Assembly: GCA_022793655.1 (NCBI GenBank)
Contig: JAAWDG010000011.1
Location: forward strand, 179,135 to 221,021
Reading direction: 5' to 3'
DNA length: 41,887 nucleotides
Source: Clostridiales bacterium
GTDB lineage: Bacteria > Bacillota > Clostridia > Oscillospirales > CAG-272
In this document: positions 33,187 to 41,887 of the stretch, one piece after another
How the letters are laid out: each line of letters begins with the position of its first letter
Numbering within the stretch: the first letter of the stretch is position 1
The notes under the pieces: generated by a model
The model's database searches: none
What the model was told of the DNA's origin: nothing
Seen by the model: only the letters and a program-made list of their open reading frames with translations
Translations under genes and position numbers: made by a program

Positions 33187-33555
33187 TGTTAATAGACCTG
33201 ATTGTACAATACAATTGGCGGTTGCGCGGTTGTTAGCGATTGGTATATCGTAAACCTGTGCAATGCGCAATAACGCTTTTACATCAGGGTCATGCGGCTG
33301 TGCAGTTAGTGGATCAGAGAAAAAGATGATAATGTCAATAACCCCTTCTGCTACTTTAGCGCCAATTTGCTGGTCACCGCCCAAAGGGCCGCTGCTGTAG
33401 CCTTTTACCAAGAGACCTGTTTTTTCACTGATTTTAGCAGCCGTTGTACCAGTGCCGCATAAGTCGTGCTTAGATAATATCGTTTTGTTTTGTTCACACC
33501 ACTCAATAAGCGCCGGTTTCATATTATCATGTGCAATGAGGGCAATCTTTTTCAT
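33184..33555 (-). CDS. mgsA: Methylglyoxal synthase
   Basis: A 123-residue enzyme turning dihydroxyacetone phosphate into methylglyoxal and phosphate, a glycolysis bypass used under phosphate limitation. Visible are AHDNMK with Asp10, the phosphate-binding GTTAAKI region, SGPLGGDQQIG with catalytic Asp61, and PHDPDVKALLR with His88 and Asp91. Slightly shorter than the E. coli enzyme. An AAAGGA site precedes the ATG. It lies 26 bp after glyS, in the same operon. Confidence 0.96.
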   Translation of the reverse strand: MKKIALIAHDNMKPALIEWCEQNKTILSKHDLCGTGTTAAKISEKTGLLVKGYSSGPLGGDQQIGAKVAEGVIDIIIFFSDPLTAQPHDPDVKALLRIAQVYDIPIANNRATANCIVQSGLLT

Positions 33556-33581
33556 TCATACATCCTTTGTTTTATCTCAAA

Positions 33582-34973
33582 CTAAAAAGCAAGTCTTGCT
33601 TCTATATAACTCTCAAGTTCGCTAATCGGCATCCGTTCTTGCTGCATGGTGTCTCTATCTCGTACGGTGACCATGCCGTCTGTCCCTGACTCAAAGTCAT
33701 AGCAAATACAGAAGGGAGTACCAATTTCATCTTGTCGACGGTATCGTTTACCAATAGAGCCGGTTTCGTCAAAGTCTACATTAAACTTCTTAGCCAGCAT
33801 GGTATATACTTTTTCAGCTTCTGCCGAAAGCTTTTTAGAAAGCGGCAAAACTGCAGCTTTGATAGGTGCCAATGCTGGATGCAACCGCAACACGATTCTT
33901 GTATCGCCTTCGCCTACTTCCTCTTCGTCATAAGCGTTGCACAAAAAAGCAAGTGCGACTCGGTCTGCTCCTAATGAAGGTTCAATGACATAGGGCACAT
34001 ATTTCTCGTTTTGCTCTTGGTCGAAATATTCCATGGACTCACCAGAATGCTTGGCGTGCTGCGATAAATCGTAGTCAGTACGATCGGCGATTCCCCACAA
34101 TTCACCCCAACCAAACGGGAAGAGAAATTCAAAGTCTGTGGTGGCTTTTGAGTAGAATGACAACTCGTCCTTATCATGATCTCTGAGTCTTAAATTCTCT
34201 TTTTGTATGCCAAGATCATATAAGAACTGCTCACAATAATCTTTCCAATAAGCGAACCATTCAAGATCAGTACCCGGCTTGCAGAAAAACTCTAATTCCA
34301 TTTGCTCGAATTCTCTGATTCTGAAAATAAAGTTGCCAGGCGTAATTTCATTGCGGAATGATTTACCGATTTGTCCGACGCCAAACGGAATTTTTTTGCG
34401 GGTAGTTCTGGCAATGTTTTTAAAATTGACAAAAATACCTTGTGCTGTTTCAGGACGAAGATACAGCTCAGAAGAAGTATCTTCGGTTACGCCTTGGAAT
34501 GTTTTGAACATAAGGTTGAATTTACGAATCGGTGTAAAGTCAGCTTTGCCGCAATTTGGGCAGAGAATCTTATTTTGTTCGATATAATCAGCCATTTGTT
34601 CATTGGACCAACCACCTGGATTGACATCAAGGGCATTTTCGGCGGCAAAGTCTTCAATTAACTTATCGGCTCTGTGTCTGGTTTTGCAGCTTTTGCAGTC
34701 CATCAGTGGATCAGAAAAGCCTCCAACATGACCTGAAGCAACCCATGCTTCAGGATTCATTAGGATCGCGCTGTCGAGTCCTACATTATAAGGACTTTCC
34801 TGCACGAAGCGTTTCCACCAAGCCCGTTTTACATTGTTTTTGAATTCTACGCCAAGCGGTCCATAGTCCCATGAGTTAGCAAGGCCGCCATAGATTTCAG
34901 AGCCGGGATATACAAAGCCGCGACCCTTGCACAGGGCTACAATTTTATCCATTGATTTTTCTTCTGCTCTCAT
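33582..34973 (-). CDS. glyS: Glycyl-tRNA synthetase, alpha2 type
   Basis: A 463-residue class II synthetase charging tRNA-Gly, of the eukaryote/archaea-like dimeric kind found in many Firmicutes. Motifs are [20 protein letters not shown] at the N-terminus, the Cys-rich [11 protein letters not shown] and CPNCG insert (about 75-145), motif 2 around [21 protein letters not shown], and motif 3 [18 protein letters not shown] site precedes the ATG. The ATG overlaps the stop of the small membrane protein gene. No T-box leader was found in the short region after the promoter. Confidence 0.97.
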   Translation of the reverse strand: MRAEEKSMDKIVALCKGRGFVYPGSEIYGGLANSWDYGPLGVEFKNNVKRAWWKRFVQESPYNVGLDSAILMNPEAWVASGHVGGFSDPLMDCKSCKTRHRADKLIEDFAAENALDVNPGGWSNEQMADYIEQNKILCPNCGKADFTPIRKFNLMFKTFQGVTEDTSSELYLRPETAQGIFVNFKNIARTTRKKIPFGVGQIGKSFRNEITPGNFIFRIREFEQMELEFFCKPGTDLEWFAYWKDYCEQFLYDLGIQKENLRLRDHDKDELSFYSKATTDFEFLFPFGWGELWGIADRTDYDLSQHAKHSGESMEYFDQEQNEKYVPYVIEPSLGADRVALAFLCNAYDEEEVGEGDTRIVLRLHPALAPIKAAVLPLSKKLSAEAEKVYTMLAKKFNVDFDETGSIGKRYRRQDEIGTPFCICYDFESGTDGMVTVRDRDTMQQERMPISELESYIEARLAF

Positions 34974-35188
34974 ATTAATTCTCCTGTTGTTAGAAAGTCG
35001 AATTGGTTGTTTTGATGATAAGCTGAATCAGAGGGCGCACTCGTCTGTGATGCGTTTGTGGGATCTGTATTCTTAGGCGCTGGCTGACTGCTGTTTGGCC
35101 ACATAAATTTGATGATAACAAAAGCAATAATGCCAAAAATAAGCAAAGATATGCAAAAAGAAACAGCAAAATTTTTAACTCCGTTCAT
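34970..35188 (-). CDS. Small single-pass membrane protein, unknown, coupled to glyS
   Basis: A 72-residue protein with one membrane helix (about 8-29) followed by a Ser/Thr/Pro/Asn-rich tail of about 42 residues, probably extracytoplasmic. The start at 35188 is chosen for a GGAGG site 7 bases upstream; an in-frame start at 35245 lies upstream of the predicted transcript start. Its stop overlaps the glyS ATG, so translation is coupled. No family was recognised. It could be a short authentic protein or the N-terminal remnant of a larger membrane-anchored protein. Confidence 0.55.
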   Translation of the reverse strand: MNGVKNFAVSFCISLLIFGIIAFVIIKFMWPNSSQPAPKNTDPTNASQTSAPSDSAYHQNNQFDFLTTGELI

Positions 35189-35216
35189 ACAACAACCTCC
35201 ATAAATAATCGCATTT

Positions 35217-35245
35217 ATTATACAACAGAACCCTTTTCTTTTCAA
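35217..35245 (-). promoter_or_regulatory. Promoter of the glyS-mgsA operon
   Basis: Minus-strand -35 TTGAAA (35240-35245), 17-bp spacer and -10 TATAAT (35217-35222). The leader is only about 20 nt, leaving no room for a T-box. Confidence 0.75.
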
Positions 35246-35252
35246 TAGCTAC

Positions 35253-35281
35253 TTGAAAATTTTGCTTGTTTATGATACTAT
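35253..35281 (+). promoter_or_regulatory. Possible promoter of the tRNA-Arg gene
   Basis: -35 TTGAAA (35253-35258), 17-bp spacer and -10 TACTAT (35276-35281). It lies about 120 bp before the tRNA and diverges from the glyS promoter. Confidence 0.45.
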
Positions 35282-35407
35282 AACAAATAGTGACTTGGTA
35301 GTTGTGGTACTAAGATAGCGCGAGTACATCAAGAAGGGGAGAGGACGTATGTTGCGCCATGGAAAGAAATAGGTTGTAAGTTCTGCTGTTTTATAGTTTT
35401 TATAAAT

Positions 35408-35484
35408 GTTTCCGTAGCTCAGCTGGATAGAGCGACCGCCTCCTAAGCGGTAGGTCGGGTGTTCGAATCGCCTCGGGAACGCCA
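35408..35484 (+). tRNA. tRNA-Arg (anticodon CCU)
   Basis: A 77-nt cloverleaf including an encoded CCA. The acceptor stem GTTTCCG pairs with CGGGAAC. The D-arm is GCTCAGCTGGATAGAGC. The anticodon stem CCGC/GCGG holds the loop CTCCTAA with anticodon CCT. The T-arm has TTCGAAT. It reads AGG arginine codons. Confidence 0.97.
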
Positions 35485-35486
35485 TC

Positions 35487-35532
35487 AAAAAAGCCGAACC
35501 CATGTAAAATCAAGGGGTTACGGCTTTTTTTA
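35487..35532 (+). terminator. Terminator of tRNA-Arg
   Basis: Hairpin AAAAAAGCCG-A-ACCC / GGGTTA-CGGCTTTTTT immediately after the tRNA. Confidence 0.85.
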
Positions 35533-35835
35533 TTTTCTGCTTTTTTGGAGTGTTTGCTAATTGCTAATCATTACGCATGATTTTAGATTTGCACTTAGTG
35601 ATACAAGAGATTTTGCTTGTCTTGTAAAAGTGGTAATTTTATACTTGTTTCCTATAATGTTGAATCGTATAATAAAATAGGAATAAATGTTATATATTAA
35701 ATCAATTTCCACATTTTTCTTCCTATTTATATATAGGAGTAAATACAGGAATAAATACAGTTGTTATTTAGGCAGTATAATGTTTACATGTCAAAAAATG
35801 TTTACAATTCATTCATGCATGGAGGGAATACATAC
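35533..35835. other. AT-rich non-coding region with short direct repeats
   Basis: No gene seen. AGGARTAAAT occurs three times (35679-35688, 35735-35744, 35747-35756), the last two in tandem as 12-bp units. TCCTAT/ATAGGA forms an inverted repeat near 35721-35738. TGTTTACA occurs twice (35781-35788, 35799-35806). These could be binding sites controlling the surface protein gene. Confidence 0.4.
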
Positions 35836-35864
35836 TTGATTTTTAAAAACAATTGTCGTATAAT
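35836..35864 (+). promoter_or_regulatory. Promoter of the giant surface protein gene
   Basis: -35 TTGATT (35836-35841), 17-bp spacer and -10 TATAAT (35859-35864), predicting a 5'UTR of about 175 nt. Confidence 0.65.
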
Positions 35865-35910
35865 GTTTCATGCTAATATTGGCAATGCGCTCGTGAGTGT
35901 GTTGTCGCTT

Positions 35911-35975
35911 TTAAAGTGTTGTTGATATGCGATGAAGATTTTTACCGTCTATCGTGCATCTTTACAGCACTTTAA
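35911..35975 (+). promoter_or_regulatory. Long hairpin in the surface-protein 5'UTR
   Basis: TTAAAGTGTTG (35911-35921) pairs with CAGCACTTTAA (35965-35975), 11 bp with one G-U. Inside it GATATGCGAT pairs with ATCGTGCATC over nine of ten positions. It is not followed by a T-run, so it is not a terminator. It matches no riboswitch I recognise. Confidence 0.45.
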
Positions 35976-36048
35976 CTACGTCAACTACTTTTGCAGTGTA
36001 TTGGCTATATCATGCAAAATAAATCGCCTCTAAGAAAGGAGAATGAGG

Positions 36049-39000
36049 GTGAAGAATAATTTGAAAAAGCTTTTGAGTTTATTTCTTTGTGTCTTAATGC
36101 TGGCAAACGTAATACCGTTAGGCGTATTTGATACATTTGGCCTCTCTATTGACCTTGGCAGCAATCCAACGCCCGATGTAGATATTGCCGTCAGCGTACC
36201 GGCAGACTACGCTGGTGACTTTGATAGTTTCAAAGAGGAACTCACACAAAGCTTGATTGCAATGGGAATGGATCCGTCTTCGTTCCGTATTACCGATACG
36301 GCTGTGAAGATTGATACCACCAACTTAGACGGCTGGTATGTATATGACCATTATTATAGTCAGGCTGCATACGATGCGCTGAATCTATCGGCAGCCCAGA
36401 AAAAGAAACAGCCGTTTAGACAGGCAGATAATTCGCACATGGCAAGTCAAGGTGGCTGTCCTACCCCCTGTTTGATTCAGGATGTATTTGTCAATAAAAA
36501 GTATGGAAATCCGACTTCTAGTCTTTATCCGTTTAATCAGCATACGTATTCTTGGCAGACAGACGGTAAGGCAAACATGGCCTTTGCAGGTTATGGTACA
36601 GAGGTTAAAAATGACTTTATGATTTATCCGGCGACCAGTGATTCCAGAAGAACCATTGAGTTTGACTTAGACTGTGCCATTATTGATGCCCACACGCTGA
36701 ATGGCGCCGGTTTCTTATTGAATGCTGGTGTTACAGATGCTGGTATTTTAAATGGTTATGCATTTTATTATGAATGGCCAAGTACGGCGAGAATCATGAA
36801 AATAACCAATTATAATACAATGGGTGCTGATAATACGCTGAAAATGGGTGGTACTGATGTATCAACTCATGCCGTTTCGTTGAGCGGCGGCGTTAAACTG
36901 AGAGTTAAGGTTGTTCTTGAAAAAGACAAAGTAACTGTTACTCAAAGACAGTATAATGGTAATGTGTTGGGCGATGAAACACTTCTGTTTGATGGAGTGG
37001 AATTAGATCCAACGGGTTATAACGGTTTTGGTCCATATGTTGGTTATAAATCACATGGCTGTGCTTCTATGACTTATTTCCAGTACGGCGACTTGTCTAT
37101 GACTTATGCGGCTACTGCATTTGACGCATTAAAGAACGTGCAGTATGCACAGAGCGCAACCCAGAAGTATTTTGTCAATCTGGTGGGCGATAGCTTGGAT
37201 CCGAACGTACCGGATGAAGTTGATGAACCGCAGAACTATATAGACGGTATCAACCGTATGGATACCAACGAAATTTTCTATTTAAGTAATGCAGACGATG
37301 GTAAAATTTTAACAGACTCAAATGATGAGACAAAGCATCTCGGTCTTGGTACTGAGAATGGTATGATTGCTTCTGGTTCTGATTATATTGAAGCAATGGC
37401 TCAATATATCTATAATAGTTATATTGAGAAAAAAGAGTTTGAGCATCAAAAAGAGATTCAAAGCGAAATTCCGCTTGCGAACTTCTATATCACAAATGCC
37501 GACACGGGTTCTCAGTTGATGACGGTACATCTGAAACACTTAGGCGACAGCGATATTGTTAATGTTAACATTCATGATAAATCGCTGACTGGTTCACAGG
37601 CACTTGGTGCAGGTGATACTCTGACCGAGTGGACGCTGACGGTGTATGACCCCGAAGGAACGGCGATTCAAACCAATACAACCACACAAACAACAACCGA
37701 TGAAGACGGCAACGTACAGCCTGTTCTGCCTGATTTCTCGATTAGCAAGAATATTGCTAAACAAGGCCGTTATACGTTTGAGTTAGTTGTTAAAGATAAT
37801 AACAATAAAAAATCCGAGACGTTCCAGACCTATCTGACCGTTTTCTTGGATGAAGAAGAGCCGGTTGCAATCGCTGAAAACTCAGCGCGCAATACCGCAA
37901 CGATTACGCTTACTGATAAAGGCCCTGGTATCGCTGATGACGGTATCACCTTTTTGGAAGATGACAGAGGTTCTGGTGTTGCTGCTTACTGGCTGACCGA
38001 TGACCCGAATGCTTCTCCTACTGAAGAGGATTGGGAATATTTAGCAGAACCTAAACATGAGTATTCTTTTGACGTCAACTTAGAGGACTTTGCCGGCAAG
38101 GGCAAGGCCATGGTTGTATGGTATAAGGATGAATGCGGCAATATTGGTAGTAAGCTTGCTTACAAGCCTGTACATGTAGAGGTGCAGGATCCTGATGGAA
38201 ATCCCATTGATGATTATTATGTCATTGGTGACAATCCCATTATCGTTTTGCCGGACGAAGCACCGGATCCTGATGATGATGACTTTGAGTTCAGTACCTG
38301 GGAAACACCAGATGGTGATCCTGTAACAGAGGGTAATAATATTCCGGTTAATCCTGATGATGATGAACCTTCGATTATTATCCGTCCTTCCTACACTGAT
38401 ACAAAGGTTAAATTGATTTATGATGCCAATGCGGCAGATGCTACCATTGACCCGAACTATACAACCTTTAATGTATCGCAAAATTCCAGCTTGCCTGGTA
38501 AGATTGCAGCACAGAAAGTAGCTGAGAAAACAGCTCGCCCAGGTTATAATTTTGTAGCGTGGACGTTAGATGCAGCGGGTAAACAGCCCATTACCGATCA
38601 AACAATTGCAACCGATACAACGGTTTATGCACAATGGGAAATCGCCTCTTATACGCTGACCTTTGATCACAATGGCGGCGGCGCTAAGGGTGTTAAATCC
38701 AAAGTGGTTGTTTTCAACACACCGTTGCAAACCGGCGTGATTGATAAACTGACTGGTAGTGATAACCCAGACCGTGAAGGTTACATCTTTAAAGGCTGGA
38801 CATTGGATGCAGCTGGCACACAGGCAATTGGCGCAACAACAATGCCTGCTTCTGATTATACTGTTTATGCGAAATGGGAAGTAGATCCTACCAAATATTT
38901 GGTTCACTTTGACAGTAACGGCGGTAGCGCTATTAACGATCAATCCTATGTAACGGTTGATAAAAACTACAAAACACTGCTTTCACCGAACCGCGCTGGT

Positions 39001-41887
39001 TATACCTTTGACGGTTGGTTTGAAAAGATTGTTGAATCTGACCCAGAGACAGGTGCAGAGAAGATAACAATTGGTGATACCCAAATTAATACTGGTGATC
39101 CTATTTTGCCGAAGTATGCAACACAAACGCCTCTTGCAAATAGAGAGCATACATTGATTGCAAAATGGACTCCGAAAAACGACACCCGTTATAATGTTGC
39201 TTACTATATCAACAGCGGTGTCAAGAATGATCAAGGCGAGTACATTTATACGAAAGTACAAGCAGCAGGTAAATCTTATCAGGGAACAACTGAAGCAGAA
39301 GTAACAGTTGCTGATGAAGATATCATTGAAGTTCTGGAAGGTAGCAAGTACGGTTTGTCTCAGGATTACTGGTACAATGCCGAACTTGCACAGAATAAAC
39401 TGACTGGAACAGTCACTGGCGGTACGGCTCTTGAGTTGCAGCTTTATTATGACCGATACTTCGATGTTGAGGTTAAAATTGGTAAGGGCGAAGGAACCAA
39501 GACCGAAGCGCTGAAAAATAAAGAGGGAACTATTCCTACTGTTTCTTGGAAAGCAGCTGATGACTATCATACTTCTAAAGTTATGGTAGACGATGCTATG
39601 CGTGATGAATTGATTGAAAAAGGTCAATTTACATTAGACAAAGCAATTCATGAAAATCATGTTGTTTATGTTGAGTTTGAGAAAGACGACGAAGATCCAA
39701 CACCGACGCCTCCCGATCCAGGTCCTGGTATTGATTTAACTAAATTCTATACTATTTCGGCTTCGATTGAAGGCTGTTATGATGGTTCTTGTACCATTAC
39801 ACCGAACTCACGTGTTCCAGAAGGTGCTAATGCAACCGTTGAATGGAATATCGCGGACAATTATCAAATTGTTGAAGTGATGATCGATGGCATTGCCGTC
39901 AACAAATCGATTCCAAATGTTGCCTTTACTGGCACTAAAGCAGACCATGAAGTTATTGTAAAAGTAGTAAAACTTCCATCAGCTGGCGGTACGACTGAAA
40001 AGGGTCAGTACACAGTTACGGTAAACCGTTACGGCGGCGATGACAGTGTGACGGTTAGCCCTTCTGCTGTTGTAGACGCAGGTGAGAATGTTACCGTAAG
40101 ATGGGATGCTTCTAAATCGAATACCTATAAAGTATTCAGAGTGCTTGTTGATGGTGTAGAGCTTACCAGCGTTTCCAATATCAACAAAGCAAATCAAACC
40201 TTTAGAAATATTGGCGCAAACCATGTCGTTGATATTTATCTGACTGAAAAAGACAATGAAGAAATGCCGATTTATCCGGAAGAGGATTACAACAAGCTGA
40301 ATACGCAGATTGTTGGTGGTCCTGGTACGGTTACCAGCGGTGGTCTGATTGCATCAGGCAGCGATTATTCTGTATCATGGGATATCAATGCCGTGACCGA
40401 TCCTACAAGCGAGGATTATTCTTACTACGAAGTAGAAGAAATCACTGTAAATGGTGAGAAAAAAGATGATTCTGCAATCGCAGATGGCAAAGTTGATTTA
40501 ACCAACTTAACTACGGATACAGATGTAGTTATTAAGATTAAACCTGTTCTTTACAACGTGGATGTTTTGAAGTTTGGTAACGGTACTGTTTCAAATTCTA
40601 AGACATTATATAAAGGACAGTCTTATGACAACATTGTGGGTACTCCTGATGCTGGTTGGGGTATCGCCAAAATCGTTGTAGACGACGAGACGAAGTTTGA
40701 TATTACAGGTGTGCCTGACACTGCTTCGGTTGCTGCTTATGCATTAACGCCTGAAGAAATCAACTATACACAGAGCGATAAAGATAAAATGGATTTAGGT
40801 ATTTCCGGTATTGAAAGTGACCATATCGTTGTCGTTTACTTTACCGAAATTCCAGAAGGTACGGATGATCCAGCACCAGCTCCTTCTGAGGATGATCCTG
40901 ATGCACCGAACATTTATAAAGTAACTGCTTCGATCAACACAGCGCCTAACGCAGTGATTGAAGGACAAGGTCTTGTTGTGGAAGGTGCTGATCGCACTGT
41001 TACATGGACAGTTCCTGATGGCTATACTTTGACAAGTGTAACGATAAACGGTGCACCTGTTGAAGTGACTGGTAATGAGATTGTACTGAACGGTATTAAT
41101 GCTGATCAGAATATCCAGGTCAATGTTGAAAAAGAAGCAAAGCCGAACGACGAAAAAGTTCCTGTAAAAGAGGATAATCACGATGAAACCTATACGGTTA
41201 CTACACAGCTTGTTGGAACCGGAGGAACTATTTCTGGCAGCGGCGTTTATGACAGTGATGTTACTTCTACCGTTAACTGGGGTGTAACACCTGCTGAGAA
41301 TCACAACTATGAAGTGAAGTATGTCATTGTAGATGGTGTTGTTAGAGCCGATCTGCTCAATGCTGCTTCTATCGAGTTTAATGATGGTCAAGATCACAGA
41401 GTCGTAGTTGCGATCGAAGATGAAAATAGAGCTCCGACTAACATTGATAAAGATGGCGACGGCGAACCTGACATCAATATCGATACCGATGGCGATGGCG
41501 AACCTGATGTTGATATCGATACGGATGATGATGGTGAACCCGACATTAACATTGATACTGATGACGATGGCGAACCTGACATCAATATCGATACCGATGG
41601 CGATGGCGAACCTGATGTAAACATCGATACCGATGATGACGGTGAACCCGACATCAATATCGATACCGATGATGATGGTAAGCCTGATGTTGATATTGAT
41701 ACCGATGGCGACGGTAAGCCTGATGTAAATGTAGATACTGATGGTGACGGTGAACCCGACATTAATATCGATACCGATGATGATGGTAAGCCCGACATTA
41801 ATATCGATACGGATGATGACGGCAAGCCCGACATTAATATCGATACGGATGATGACGGCAAGCCCGACATTAATATCGATACGGATG
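36049..41887 (+). CDS. Giant secreted multi-repeat surface protein (3' end outside window)
   Basis: At least 1946 residues. GTG 36049 is chosen because AAAGGAG (36035-36041) lies 7 bases upstream; ATG 36043 is in frame but too close to it. The signal peptide is MKNNLKKLLSLFLCVLMLAN and following. The N-terminal ~600 residues are unfamiliar. An Ig-like stretch follows (about 605-705), then three Listeria-Bacteroides (InlB B-type) repeats ending YAQWE, YAKWE and IAKWT (about 786-1043). Five or six divergent copies of a related repeat with VxVDG motifs follow (about 1230-1795). From residue 1798 there is a tandem array of 12-residue Asp-rich units to the window end. Likely cell-wall or matrix adhesin; no sortase motif can be seen because the end is missing. 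Confidence 0.88.
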   Translation, partial: MKNNLKKLLSLFLCVLMLANVIPLGVFDTFGLSIDLGSNPTPDVDIAVSVPADYAGDFDSFKEELTQSLIAMGMDPSSFRITDTAVKIDTTNLDGWYVYDHYYSQAAYDALNLSAAQKKKQPFRQADNSHMASQGGCPTPCLIQDVFVNKKYGNPTSSLYPFNQHTYSWQTDGKANMAFAGYGTEVKNDFMIYPATSDSRRTIEFDLDCAIIDAHTLNGAGFLLNAGVTDAGILNGYAFYYEWPSTARIMKITNYNTMGADNTLKMGGTDVSTHAVSLSGGVKLRVKVVLEKDKVTVTQRQYNGNVLGDETLLFDGVELDPTGYNGFGPYVGYKSHGCASMTYFQYGDLSMTYAATAFDALKNVQYAQSATQKYFVNLVGDSLDPNVPDEVDEPQNYIDGINRMDTNEIFYLSNADDGKILTDSNDETKHLGLGTENGMIASGSDYIEAMAQYIYNSYIEKKEFEHQKEIQSEIPLANFYITNADTGSQLMTVHLKHLGDSDIVNVNIHDKSLTGSQALGAGDTLTEWTLTVYDPEGTAIQTNTTTQTTTDEDGNVQPVLPDFSISKNIAKQGRYTFELVVKDNNNKKSETFQTYLTVFLDEEEPVAIAENSARNTATITLTDKGPGIADDGITFLEDDRGSGVAAYWLTDDPNASPTEEDWEYLAEPKHEYSFDVNLEDFAGKGKAMVVWYKDECGNIGSKLAYKPVHVEVQDPDGNPIDDYYVIGDNPIIVLPDEAPDPDDDDFEFSTWETPDGDPVTEGNNIPVNPDDDEPSIIIRPSYTDTKVKLIYDANAADATIDPNYTTFNVSQNSSLPGKIAAQKVAEKTARPGYNFVAWTLDAAGKQPITDQTIATDTTVYAQWEIASYTLTFDHNGGGAKGVKSKVVVFNTPLQTGVIDKLTGSDNPDREGYIFKGWTLDAAGTQAIGATTMPASDYTVYAKWEVDPTKYLVHFDSNGGSAINDQSYVTVDKNYKTLLSPNRAGYTFDGWFEKIVESDPETGAEKITIGDTQINTGDPILPKYATQTPLANREHTLIAKWTPKNDTRYNVAYYINSGVKNDQGEYIYTKVQAAGKSYQGTTEAEVTVADEDIIEVLEGSKYGLSQDYWYNAELAQNKLTGTVTGGTALELQLYYDRYFDVEVKIGKGEGTKTEALKNKEGTIPTVSWKAADDYHTSKVMVDDAMRDELIEKGQFTLDKAIHENHVVYVEFEKDDEDPTPTPPDPGPGIDLTKFYTISASIEGCYDGSCTITPNSRVPEGANATVEWNIADNYQIVEVMIDGIAVNKSIPNVAFTGTKADHEVIVKVVKLPSAGGTTEKGQYTVTVNRYGGDDSVTVSPSAVVDAGENVTVRWDASKSNTYKVFRVLVDGVELTSVSNINKANQTFRNIGANHVVDIYLTEKDNEEMPIYPEEDYNKLNTQIVGGPGTVTSGGLIASGSDYSVSWDINAVTDPTSEDYSYYEVEEITVNGEKKDDSAIADGKVDLTNLTTDTDVVIKIKPVLYNVDVLKFGNGTVSNSKTLYKGQSYDNIVGTPDAGWGIAKIVVDDETKFDITGVPDTASVAAYALTPEEINYTQSDKDKMDLGISGIESDHIVVVYFTEIPEGTDDPAPAPSEDDPDAPNIYKVTASINTAPNAVIEGQGLVVEGADRTVTWTVPDGYTLTSVTINGAPVEVTGNEIVLNGINADQNIQVNVEKEAKPNDEKVPVKEDNHDETYTVTTQLVGTGGTISGSGVYDSDVTSTVNWGVTPAENHNYEVKYVIVDGVVRADLLNAASIEFNDGQDHRVVVAIEDENRAPTNIDKDGDGEPDINIDTDGDGEPDVDIDTDDDGEPDINIDTDDDGEPDINIDTDGDGEPDVNIDTDDDGEPDINIDTDDDGKPDVDIDTDGDGKPDVNVDTDGDGEPDINIDTDDDGKPDINIDTDDDGKPDINIDTDDDGKPDINIDTD
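41440..41887 (+). repeat. Tandem 36-bp repeats encoding NIDTDGDGEPDI-type units
   Basis: Twelve full units and part of a thirteenth, running off the window. Protein units follow the pattern N/D-I-D-T-D-G/D-D-G-E/K-P-D-I/V. The first has K at the T position. DxDxDG is the calcium-loop pattern of EF-hands and thrombospondin type-3 repeats. Units with K (GKPD) concentrate toward the 3' end, and the last three complete copies are nearly identical at DNA level, suggesting recent expansion there. Confidence 0.93.

Noticed and set aside
35349-35372. Seven-codon open frame with a G-rich site before tRNA-Arg.
   Set aside because: Too short and no conserved context; it probably lies in the tRNA precursor.
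35189-35407. T-box riboswitch for glyS.
   Set aside because: The promoter lies only about 20 nt from the first gene, and no T-box sequence or specifier stem is seen.
35408-35532. tRNA-Arg as an integration site for an element carrying the surface protein gene.
   Set aside because: No integrase and no duplicated tRNA 3' end were seen in the window.
41394-41870. Minus-strand open frame of 158 codons with a repeating Met-Ser-Gly-Leu/Ser-Pro-Ser pattern.
   Set aside because: It is the antisense shadow of the 36-bp repeats, which keep all frames open.

Overview
The window is chromosomal DNA of an endospore-forming, low-to-moderate GC Firmicute, most likely class Clostridia. It carries spo0A, a complete spoIIIAA-AH operon, cotJABC, a gerW/ytfJ homologue and a sporulation-type D,D-carboxypeptidase, beside ordinary Firmicute housekeeping genes (lon, engB, scpAB, guaB, glyS, mgsA). 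I cannot fix the genus from sequence alone. No insertion sequence or prophage was seen.

Layout. 1-2409: an ABC-2 type exporter (ATPase cut by the window edge, two permeases), then a terminator and a small exported membrane protein on the minus strand. 3139-6272: a three-gene envelope operon (SPFH protein, zinc-ribbon membrane protein, TPM-domain protein) resembling Bacillus ydjI-ydjG-ydjH. 6273-12100: a type II-A CRISPR-Cas9 locus on the minus strand, with tracrRNA on the plus strand upstream of cas9, then cas9, a tiny cas1'/cas2' deletion fusion, csn2, leader and a short array. 12154-13292: cotJABC on the minus strand. 13366-22207: plus-strand housekeeping run of lon, engB, an M50 protease, scpA, scpB, a DUF2953-type protein, gerW, a D,D-carboxypeptidase, a pseudouridine synthase and a small GNAT-like protein. 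22285-27700: spo0A, then the spoIIIA operon behind a sigma-E-like promoter. 27719-35245: a YegS/DagK lipid kinase (minus), guaB, an FtsX-type ABC transporter, then mgsA, glyS and a small membrane protein (minus). 35408-41887: tRNA-Arg(CCU) and the 5' 5.8 kb of a giant secreted repeat protein that runs off the window.

The most unusual region is the CRISPR locus. Cas9 keeps all catalytic residues, and the tracrRNA, the promoters and the leader anchor at the first repeat are intact. The adaptation module, however, has collapsed: the start of Cas1 (MSWRTV) is joined in frame to the C-terminal two thirds of Cas2. All of Cas1's catalytic part and Cas2's N-terminal strand are gone, while stop/start overlaps with cas9 and csn2 are kept. 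All five full repeats differ from one another, which fits a locus that can interfere but no longer copies repeats. The leader RNA contains a partial anti-repeat complementary to the 3' half of the repeat. The whole tracrRNA is antisense to the predicted cas9 5'UTR, and its -35 box overlaps the cas9 ribosome binding site.

Other points of note are a long lon leader with three related hairpins, a divergent Spo0A receiver domain, a very short SpoIIIAG, and a surface protein ending in at least twelve 12-residue Asp-rich repeats. All calls come from reading the sequence and general family knowledge; no searches were run.
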